Assembly (NCBI GenBank): GCA_033852175.1
Contig: JAWSUY010000007.1
Coordinates: 1-64,000, forward strand
Length of the DNA stretch: 64,000 nt
Direction of reading: 5' to 3'
Source: Agarilytica sp033852175
Lineage (GTDB): Bacteria > Pseudomonadota > Gammaproteobacteria > Pseudomonadales > Cellvibrionaceae
Position 1 is the first letter of the stretch, and each line of letters begins with the position of its first letter. A program made the translations under genes and the position numbers. Positions 53,818 through 61,292 of the stretch are shown piece by piece. Below the pieces are notes generated by a model. It was given only the letters and a program-made list of their open reading frames with translations. It made no database searches and was not told the origin of the DNA.

Positions 53818-56271
53818 GTGCAAGGTTTTGCTTCGGGGATTTCGTTTCGTTTAGCCAAAGTGGGCGTGGTGATCGCACTCATTGTCGGGCTATTCATGAG
53901 CATCGTACAAATGTCCATCGATTATCAGGTGCACTCCACCGAAATCAATCGCTTGATCTCGCGCATAACCGAGGTATCCACACCGCCAGCAGCAAGAGCC
54001 GTCGACACATACGACAAACCCCTCGCGCGAGAAGTCAGCAGCGGACTTATTCGCTACGATTTTATCGTCGCCGTCACCATCGAAGACGCACAGGGTAACG
54101 AACTCGCCACCCAAGAAAAAAGCCGCCCCGACTCAAAAACAGTATGGTGGACACAGCAACTCACAGAAGATCTCAAACTGTTCAGCTCTCCCTTATTCGT
54201 ACCCAACAACGATACAGCCATTGGCTACATCAACTTTGTTGTCGACATGGACACCGCATACCAACCCTTTTACCAGCAGTCTATCGTCCTGATCAGCATC
54301 GGCTTTATTCGCAGTTTTTTCTTGGTCATGTTTCTCTTCATTGCCTTCTACTACATGCTCACCAAACCCCTGATCCGACTGTCATCGCAAATGAAAGCGA
54401 TAAACCCCGGCAGCCCAGGCGAACAGAGACTTGTTCCCCCGCATGAATCTTGGGACGACGAACTCAATCAGCTCGTGCGGAGTGCCAACCAACTGCTCGA
54501 CGCAGTCGACCTGGCACTGGCCAAACGCCGTGCCGTCGAAGTCGTACTGCGTAAAAGTGAAGAACACGTTAGGCAAATAATCGATAGCCTTCCCGTATGG
54601 GTCGGCGCGCGTAACCGTGACGGCTACTACATCTTTGCCAACAAAGCCCTTGCAGACTTCCTCGCCACCACGCCAGACCAAATGCGCGGCTCCCACATCA
54701 GCGAATTCGAATCCTCCTTCTCCACCTCCACCTCTGAAGTCATGGAAATGGACGCAGAAGTTATCAAGACGCGTAAGGCCGCGCAAATCTGGGAAGAAAA
54801 GTGGATAGACCGGCGCGGCATGGAACACCAAATGCACACCTACGTCATGCCCATGGAATTTTACGACGAAGTCGTAGCCTTAGTCGTTTCCTCCGACATT
54901 ACCGAACTGAAAAATACCCAGCAGCTCATGGAACACATGGCCTACCATGACGCACTGACAGACCTGCCCAACCGCAGCTACTTATTAGAGCGCCTCGAAG
55001 AAGAGCTGGAGAAATCTAAAAAATATGAAACCATCGGTGCCTTGCTCTTTATCGATCTCGACCAGTTCAAACACATCAACGATTCTCTCGGTCACCCCGT
55101 TGGCGACGTTGTACTCAAGCGAGTGGCCGACCGTCTCACCAACGTGACTGCCGCACGCGACGTAGTGGTGCGATTGAGCGGAGATGAATTCGTCATCATC
55201 CTCACAGACCTCGGCACAGACCTAGCTACTGCCATCGTCAATACCGAAAAAGCCGGCGAGCGCATCAAAGCCTCCATATCCCAACCGTATCATCACAACG
55301 ATTTCGAACTCCACGTGACCTGCAGCGTCGGCATCGTCATGTTTCCTGAACAAGGGGCAGGCGTACACGAACTGCTGCAATACGCCGATACCGCCATGTA
55401 TCAAGTAAAAGAACAGGGTCGCAACGCCATACAATTCTTCAACCGTTACATGGCCGATAACGCACGCAACGTATTAGCCATGGAAGGTGAACTGCACAGA
55501 GCCCTAGAACAGGGCCGGTTTAGCCTCCACTTCCAGGCCCGAGCCGACAGCATCTCGCGCGAAATTGTGGGGGCAGAAGCACTGCTGCGCTGGAATCATC
55601 CAGAACGCGGCATGATCTCTCCTGTCGAATTTATACCCGTGCTCGAAGCCTCAGGCTTAATCGTTGAAGTTGGCCAATGGGTCATAGAGCAATCCCTGGC
55701 TCAAGTAGCAATTTGGCGAGACAAAGGGCTCTGGGGCAATAATATGCGAATTGGCGTCAATATCAGCCCTCGTCAGTTCCGATCGGCAAAATTTGTCGAT
55801 GACGTTAGAGAGTTGTTCAAACAGCAATCGGTGCCGCCTGATATGGTCGAAATGGAAATCACCGAAGGGATCGTCATTCATAATCTAGACGAAACCATCC
55901 AGACCATGCTGACCTTAAAGTCAGAAGGTATTCATTTTGCACTCGATGACTTTGGGACCGGCTACTCATCCATTAGCTACCTAAAACAACTGCCCGTCTC
56001 AATATTGAAAATAGACCAAAGTTTCGTGCGTGATTTAAGTGAAGACAGTAACGACAGAGTCCTCGTCGAAACCATTAGTGCCATGGGCAACATGCTAGAG
56101 CTTGACGTTGTTGCCGAAGGAGTAGAAACCGAAGAACAATTGCGCTACATCCGTGAATACGGCTGTCGTTATTTTCAAGGCTACCTGTGCAGTCGACCAC
56201 TATCGGCAGAAGACTTTGAAAAAGAATTGGTCAATCAAACCAAAGAAATCACAGACGAACAAGATGCGTAA
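53818..56271 (+). CDS. Membrane PAS-GGDEF-EAL c-di-GMP enzyme
   Basis: An 817-residue protein with a periplasmic loop between two helices (about 10-27 and 160-180), HAMP-like linker, PAS (about 245-370), GGDEF and EAL domains. The diguanylate cyclase A-site reads LSGDEF where GGDEF is usual, so synthesis may be weak or absent. The EAL phosphodiesterase looks complete: EALLRW, NISPRQF, EITEG, DDFGTGYSS, KIDQSF and AEGVET. It is likely a phosphodiesterase with regulation by PAS and GGDEF. GTG start with AGAAGGG upstream. Confidence 0.93.
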   Translation: MQGFASGISFRLAKVGVVIALIVGLFMSIVQMSIDYQVHSTEINRLISRITEVSTPPAARAVDTYDKPLAREVSSGLIRYDFIVAVTIEDAQGNELATQEKSRPDSKTVWWTQQLTEDLKLFSSPLFVPNNDTAIGYINFVVDMDTAYQPFYQQSIVLISIGFIRSFFLVMFLFIAFYYMLTKPLIRLSSQMKAINPGSPGEQRLVPPHESWDDELNQLVRSANQLLDAVDLALAKRRAVEVVLRKSEEHVRQIIDSLPVWVGARNRDGYYIFANKALADFLATTPDQMRGSHISEFESSFSTSTSEVMEMDAEVIKTRKAAQIWEEKWIDRRGMEHQMHTYVMPMEFYDEVVALVVSSDITELKNTQQLMEHMAYHDALTDLPNRSYLLERLEEELEKSKKYETIGALLFIDLDQFKHINDSLGHPVGDVVLKRVADRLTNVTAARDVVVRLSGDEFVIILTDLGTDLATAIVNTEKAGERIKASISQPYHHNDFELHVTCSVGIVMFPEQGAGVHELLQYADTAMYQVKEQGRNAIQFFNRYMADNARNVLAMEGELHRALEQGRFSLHFQARADSISREIVGAEALLRWNHPERGMISPVEFIPVLEASGLIVEVGQWVIEQSLAQVAIWRDKGLWGNNMRIGVNISPRQFRSAKFVDDVRELFKQQSVPPDMVEMEITEGIVIHNLDETIQTMLTLKSEGIHFALDDFGTGYSSISYLKQLPVSILKIDQSFVRDLSEDSNDRVLVETISAMGNMLELDVVAEGVETEEQLRYIREYGCRYFQGYLCSRPLSAEDFEKELVNQTKEITDEQDA

Positions 56272-56299
56272 TTCGCTACAAAATGAAACTCCCTCCACC

Positions 56300-56516
56300 T
56301 AGTTAGTGCCCATCCAGAAATGGCTCGTTGCGAGAGCGAATTTAAAATGTCAGTTTTGCATCACAGGATATGGGCGTTTGGTTATTTCAAGCAACTATAT
56401 CTTGCTGTGTGAAAATGGCGTTTTAAAATCGATCGCACGACTGCAAGGAAGCAGGAGGTAGAGCAACGCAGGAGCAGTTGTCGAGTAGAGACCTATTTCT
56501 GGATGGGAACTAGCTA
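56300..56516. mobile_element. MITE-like element with 22-bp terminal inverted repeats
   Basis: The left end TAGTTAGTGCCCATCCAGAAAT (56300-56321, given here only as its landmark CCCATCCAGAAAT) is repeated inverted at 56495-56516 with 20 of 22 bases matching. The 217-bp element has no ORF. Its right end supplies the TAG stop codon of rsmE. Confidence 0.6.
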
Positions 56517-57236
56517 ACATGTGAACGAATAAAGCTTCGCCAGCAGTACAGGAACCGCCGTTTCTACCTTAAGAATACGCCGACCTAAATGAATAGAAGT
56601 AAAGCCGTATGCTTCAAACTGCTCAACTTCCTTTTGAATAAAGCCACCCTCTGGTCCAATCGCTAAACTCAGAGGCGCGCTCTCATGATGAGGGGTCGGT
56701 GCCTCAGAAGAATTAGGATGAGCAATAAATTTTTTTGTGTCCTGCGTAAGCTCTTCCAGCTGATCTTCAATAAACGGCCGAAACCTAAGATGCTTTTCCA
56801 CGACAGGCAACTGAGTCGCAACGCCTTGCTCCAAACCTAAAATAAGCTGATTGTGTATTGCCTCGTCCGTAGCCGAAGGGCTTTGCCAAAAGCTTTTTTC
56901 CACGCGACTCGACTGAATAAAGCAAATTTTCTTAACGCCCATCGTCGCTAACGTTTGTAAAATACGCTTCAGCATTTGAGGGCGGGGCATGCCCAAAATA
57001 ACCGTGAGGTTTAACTGCGGGGGTGGTGTTTTATCGAGCACAATGTCTTCAATTACCACATTCGTATCCAGGCATTGGATGACGCCATAACCCATCAATC
57101 CATTTATTCTGCCCAGCGAAATTTTATCGCCCACAGACAGCTTTAAAATCTTCTGAATGTGTTCGCTTTGCCTAAGGTTGGCTATAGCAGAGGATTCGGA
57201 TGTGAACTGAAAGTCTTCAATAAGTAATAAATTCAT
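56514..57236 (-). CDS. rsmE: 16S rRNA m3U1498 methyltransferase RsmE
   Basis: A SPOUT methyltransferase of 240 residues. The fold's knot region is LSLAIGPEGGFIQKEVEQF and LGRRILKVETA (deep trefoil). The PUA-like N-terminal part contains VGDKISLGRINGL. Its TAG stop (56514-56516) coincides with the edge of the terminal repeat of the MITE-like element, so the original 3' end may have been altered slightly. Confidence 0.95.
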   Translation of the reverse strand: MNLLLIEDFQFTSESSAIANLRQSEHIQKILKLSVGDKISLGRINGLMGYGVIQCLDTNVVIEDIVLDKTPPPQLNLTVILGMPRPQMLKRILQTLATMGVKKICFIQSSRVEKSFWQSPSATDEAIHNQLILGLEQGVATQLPVVEKHLRFRPFIEDQLEELTQDTKKFIAHPNSSEAPTPHHESAPLSLAIGPEGGFIQKEVEQFEAYGFTSIHLGRRILKVETAVPVLLAKLYSFTC

Positions 57237-57487
57237 GTGTTAATTGCATTCTTTTTTATCAAGTGTGCCGAAGTGTGTGACAGTGCGTAGTAAATGACGA
57301 CAATATATCAGACTATTGTTCCATTAAAGCCTAAATTGATTTTATAATGCGCCCACGAAAAGTAAACGCTAAATCTATAATCAATTTGGCCGAGCCACTG
57401 AATAATCTAGAGCCATAAAATAGCCAAACACGGCTTTACTATTCAGCCTTTCGATCACAAAATCACCAGCATAACCCGACCCAAAAA

Positions 57488-57880
57488 ATGACATTAGATA
57501 CAGACTTCATGAACGTAATTGATATTAATGAAAAGCTGAGTGTATTTGCCTCACAGAACAATGATACGTTTTCCACTCAAGCCTTAAAAGAGCTAGCGTC
57601 TAGTGTTGTTAAAGTCCTGATGCACCTCGACGGTCGGCATGGGGTTTGTCGTGAGTATTGTGAGCCCGGTAAAGTTGTCATTCGGGCAAAAACAGAATCC
57701 TATCTACTACTCGATTTGGGGCACGTCGTACGCATGTACTTTGGCGACGACTACTTTGACCTCCATCTCGACATCGATACCCCATATCAAAGAAGTGAGC
57801 AACTTTCTGGTTTAGTAGCAGAAGTGATTACAGAAAATGAACGCAATGAAAGACTCTATCGTCTTGACCGCCAGTCTTAA
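57488..57880 (+). CDS. Unknown 130-residue protein
   Basis: No family was recognised. The protein is mixed alpha/beta, has two Cys near the middle (GVCREYCEP) and an acidic stretch (FGDDYFDLHLDIDTP). It has no signal peptide or membrane helix. It stands alone between rsmE (divergent) and the next pair, with no clear ribosome-binding site. Confidence 0.6.
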   Translation: MTLDTDFMNVIDINEKLSVFASQNNDTFSTQALKELASSVVKVLMHLDGRHGVCREYCEPGKVVIRAKTESYLLLDLGHVVRMYFGDDYFDLHLDIDTPYQRSEQLSGLVAEVITENERNERLYRLDRQS

Positions 57881-58191
57881 ACTCAGAGCTGAAGAATCGT
57901 TAAGCCACATAATGCCATCTAGCTTTTTTGGCAAGCTGCAAACGGTTTGATCATAGGGTCTACTCCTTACAAGCACTTACCCCATACAAAAAAACGATCG
58001 CCTTTTAGGCGAGGGTGATCAACTCGTTACTGAAAATAAGTGGTTCGATAGCTTTAGTCGTTTCCGCTCATTCACAGATGTAGATTAACCGTCCTAATAT
58101 TAGCCTAATGCTCGATTTCTGATCGAGATCAAAACCCTTAAGCTACAACGTCGATACAGTCTTCTTGAATCTTTTGTTAACGAGCTTAGAC

Positions 58192-58515
58192 ATGACATCA
58201 GCCTTATATAAAAAAATGGCAGGTACATCTGCTGTTTTTCTCTCTACGGATTACAAACATGCCTCGCCAGTAGAGCGTGATGGAATGATTTGGGCCGCAG
58301 CTGAATTACACCTTAGTGAGCTTCCGGAAATTCGGACTCCCAAGCTTACCCTGGCGAATGTGTTGGCGTTGGAAGGGTTAGAGGATTACGACCCACCTGA
58401 AAACGGAGATGTACGTTTTGTTAAATCCGTTGGCGAAGAATTTGTTTATTTCAAAAAAATTCAAGCCTGGGTTCATGTTAAATCGCAAAATAACAGGAGG
58501 GAGGATGGCCAATAA
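58192..58515 (+). CDS. Unknown 107-residue protein overlapping a monooxygenase
   Basis: A predicted cytosolic protein (TSALYKKMAGTSAVFLSTDY..., later ALEGLEDYDPPENGDVRFV). No family is recognised. I chose ATG 58192; an upstream TTG adds nine residues. Its stop overlaps the monooxygenase start by 11 nt and its end carries the latter's AGGAGG ribosome-binding site, so the two are translationally coupled. It may be an accessory to that enzyme. Confidence 0.6.
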   Translation: MTSALYKKMAGTSAVFLSTDYKHASPVERDGMIWAAAELHLSELPEIRTPKLTLANVLALEGLEDYDPPENGDVRFVKSVGEEFVYFKKIQAWVHVKSQNNRREDGQ

Positions 58516-59683
58516 AACAGATGTTGTCATTGTTGGGGCTGGCCCGTCAGGCTTAACGATGGCTTGCGCACTTGCTGAAACTGGCCTCGATATTACCCTT
58601 GTCGATACTCAGCTGGAGGGTGAGTTAGCGGTTCCTAAAATGGATGGCCGCGATATTGCGATGACGCATACTTCTCAATCAATACTTCGTGGGCTAGGTG
58701 TTTGGCAACGTTTTGATAACGATAATATTCACCCGTTAAAAGACGCGAAGGTGTGCAACGAAGATATCCCTCAAATACTTCAATTTGAACGCAGTGATGA
58801 TGCAGTTGCCCCTCTAGGTTTTCTTGTGTCTAATCACCATATTCGCAAAGCACTTTTTGAACAAGCGAGTGAGCATTCAAATATACATTTTGTTTTAGGC
58901 AGCGCCGTGGCTTCTGCTAGTACATGTGAAAATAAAGCTGAAGTGCGCTTAGAGAGCGGTGAGACGTTTCAGGCCAATCTACTGATTGCTGCAGATAGCC
59001 GCTTTTCAAATATCCGGCGTATGATGGGCATTGGAGCGTCGATGAAGGATTATGGTCGCGTGATGCTTGTCTGTAATATGACACACACCAAAAGCCATCA
59101 AAATACAGCGCGTGAATCATTTCTTTACGGTAAAACGTGCGCGATTTTACCTTTGAGCGAAAACCGATCGTCCATAGTGATTACTGTGCCTGCTAGAGAT
59201 TCATACGAGCTTAGTGAGTTAAGTGACGAGGCATTCAATCGTAAGGCTGAAGAGTTCTTTGGTGAGCATCTAGGTAAGATGACGCTTGTCAGTGAGCGTT
59301 TTTGCTATCCCTTGGTTGGCGCATATTCCAATCGTTTTATTGCACAGCGTTTTGCGCTTGTGGGGGATGCTGCCGTTGGTATGCACCCTGTTACGGCTCA
59401 TGGTTATAATCTCGCTGTTCGAAGCGCAGATACCCTTGCCACACAAATAAAGCTTGCGATAAAAGATAATAAAGACATAGCAAACCCCTGGGGTTTACGG
59501 AATTACGAGCTTCGCCATCAATTGCTAGCAATGCCGATATATCGAGGAACGAATGCCATTGTGAACTTATTTACGAACGACCACCCTGTGGCCAAAGTGG
59601 CTCGTAAAGCAGCCCTAACTGTAGGTCAGCATTTACCTGGGTTTAAGAAGTTAATCGTCCATCGTTTAACGCACGTAGCTTAG
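58505..59683 (+). CDS. UbiH/Coq6-family FAD monooxygenase
   Basis: A 392-residue flavin monooxygenase related to ubiquinone hydroxylases. The FAD dinucleotide motif is VIVGAGPSGLTMACALAETG (residues 7-26). The second FAD motif is ALVGDAAVGMHPVTAHGYNLAVRSA. The DG motif region is DGRDIAMTHTSQSIL. ATG 58505 is chosen because AGGAGGGAGG precedes it; the longer in-frame start at 58409 lies inside the upstream gene. Substrate unknown: it could be a UbiH/UbiM-like quinone hydroxylase. Confidence 0.83.
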   Translation: MANKTDVVIVGAGPSGLTMACALAETGLDITLVDTQLEGELAVPKMDGRDIAMTHTSQSILRGLGVWQRFDNDNIHPLKDAKVCNEDIPQILQFERSDDAVAPLGFLVSNHHIRKALFEQASEHSNIHFVLGSAVASASTCENKAEVRLESGETFQANLLIAADSRFSNIRRMMGIGASMKDYGRVMLVCNMTHTKSHQNTARESFLYGKTCAILPLSENRSSIVITVPARDSYELSELSDEAFNRKAEEFFGEHLGKMTLVSERFCYPLVGAYSNRFIAQRFALVGDAAVGMHPVTAHGYNLAVRSADTLATQIKLAIKDNKDIANPWGLRNYELRHQLLAMPIYRGTNAIVNLFTNDHPVAKVARKAALTVGQHLPGFKKLIVHRLTHVA

Positions 59684-59709
59684 TATTTAGGCCTGCCTTT
59701 GGTGATGTG

Positions 59710-61098
59710 CTAGCAAGCTGTATTAGCGTTGGCTTTTTTGTTGGGAAGATTTCGTACGAGCAATGCAAAGCCTTGCAAAGTGGCAATATCAATGTCGTTC
59801 GGTATCCGAACTTTCACTATCCATCCTGAGCCTGGCGCTACGTCGATGGGTTCATCCTTTTCTGTCGATAAGTTGTCCAATATAAAATGGTGGTTAGCGC
59901 GCGGTGTAAACAGCTCTAATTCGTCGCCTATCTTAAACTGATTTTTAACATCAAAAGTCATGCAGCGAGAAGCGTCATCAAAGCTCAATTTTTCACCCAC
60001 GTACTGCTGGCTTAAGGGTAAAGAATTTCCCGTTTCATAGCTTTGATACTCGGCTGGAACATGGCGGCGATAAAACCCCTCGGTGTAACCGCGATTCGCT
60101 AAAGTCCCCAGTTCATCCATCATATTCATATCAAAAGGAATACCTGCCTCAGCATTAGCGATCGCTTTTTTATACACCTGAGCGGTACGAGCAACGTAAT
60201 AATGCGACTTAGTGCGACCTTCAATTTTTAAGGAGTGAATGCCCATCTTCACCAATCGATCCACGTGCTGAACTGCGCGTAGATCTTTTGAATTCATAAT
60301 ATAGGTGCCGTGCTCGTCCTCGTAAGCGGGCATATATTCGCCGGGTCTACCGCGCTCCTGCAATAATACCGGTTCAACCTCAGGGGCTTCTGGGTCCCAA
60401 GTGGCGGGTTCAGCTGAAGTAGGAAGAGGCGTACTGTTTTCTTCGACCACTGGAATTAAATCGCCAATCTCATTTTCTTTGGCTTCGTGAGCATTGTATT
60501 CCCAACGACAAGAATTGGTACAGGCCCCTTGGTTTGAATCGCGGTGGGTCATATAGCCAGAGAGTAAACAGCGACCAGAATACGCAATGCATAAAGCACC
60601 GTGGACAAAGACTTCCAGCTCCATTTCAGGGCATTGCTGGCGAATTTCTTCGATCTCATCAAGGGACAGTTCCCGCGATAAAATGACACGGCTAATTCCT
60701 TGCCGTTCCCAAAACTTAACGGTCGCCCAGTTCACCGCGTTAGCCTGTACGGAAAGATGAATAGTTTGCTCAGGCCAGCGGTCTTTGACCTGCATTATCA
60801 AACCGGGGTCGGCCATAATCAGGGCGTCTGGTCCCATTTCGATTATCGGTTCGAGGTCACGAATATAGCTGCGAACCTTATCGTTATGCGGCGAAATATT
60901 GCTGGCCAAATAAAACAGCTTGTCTTGGTTGTGGGCTTCTTCAATGGCTGCAGCCATCACATCCATTTTATTGAACTCGTTATTGCGCACGCGCAAACTG
61001 TAACGAGGTTGACCGGCATACACTGCATCAGCCCCGTAGGCAAAGGCATAGCGCATATTTTTGAGGGAGCCAGCAGGGGCCAATAATTCTGTTTTCAT
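59710..61098 (-). CDS. trhP: tRNA hydroxylation protein TrhP (U32 family)
   Basis: A 462-residue U32 peptidase-family protein (YegQ). TrhP makes 5-hydroxyuridine at the tRNA wobble base using prephenate. The family start MKTELLAPAGSLKNMRYAFAYG and the Fe-S-type Cys cluster CIAYSGRCLLSGYMTHRDS, then GACTNSCRW, are present. The C-terminal U32 domain ends near 440. Confidence 0.93.
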   Translation of the reverse strand: MKTELLAPAGSLKNMRYAFAYGADAVYAGQPRYSLRVRNNEFNKMDVMAAAIEEAHNQDKLFYLASNISPHNDKVRSYIRDLEPIIEMGPDALIMADPGLIMQVKDRWPEQTIHLSVQANAVNWATVKFWERQGISRVILSRELSLDEIEEIRQQCPEMELEVFVHGALCIAYSGRCLLSGYMTHRDSNQGACTNSCRWEYNAHEAKENEIGDLIPVVEENSTPLPTSAEPATWDPEAPEVEPVLLQERGRPGEYMPAYEDEHGTYIMNSKDLRAVQHVDRLVKMGIHSLKIEGRTKSHYYVARTAQVYKKAIANAEAGIPFDMNMMDELGTLANRGYTEGFYRRHVPAEYQSYETGNSLPLSQQYVGEKLSFDDASRCMTFDVKNQFKIGDELELFTPRANHHFILDNLSTEKDEPIDVAPGSGWIVKVRIPNDIDIATLQGFALLVRNLPNKKANANTAC

Positions 61099-61240
61099 AC
61101 GTTTTGGGACAGCATTGTTTAGGACCGATCAAATAGGGAGTAAATGACTAAATTTTGGAGTTGAGTGTTACTTATCGCGTTCTCTTTGATACGAATCTAA
61201 AGAGGTTAATAGAGCTTTATCAGGGGCGGTTTACGAAAGT

Positions 61241-61272
61241 AAAAAGGCCGACACTCAATGTCGGCCCTTTTA
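61241..61272. terminator. Bidirectional terminator by narK
   Basis: AAAAAGGCCGACA and TGTCGGCCCTTTTA form a GC-rich stem with A and T flanks, 21 bp past the narK stop on the minus strand. Confidence 0.9.
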
Positions 61273-61292
61273 TTCTTCGTGTTTCTGGACCG

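Noticed and set aside
58409..58504. Earlier start of the monooxygenase (MYVLLNPLAKN...)
   Set aside because: It lies inside the upstream gene; the ATG at 58505 has a strong SD and starts the FAD fold normally.
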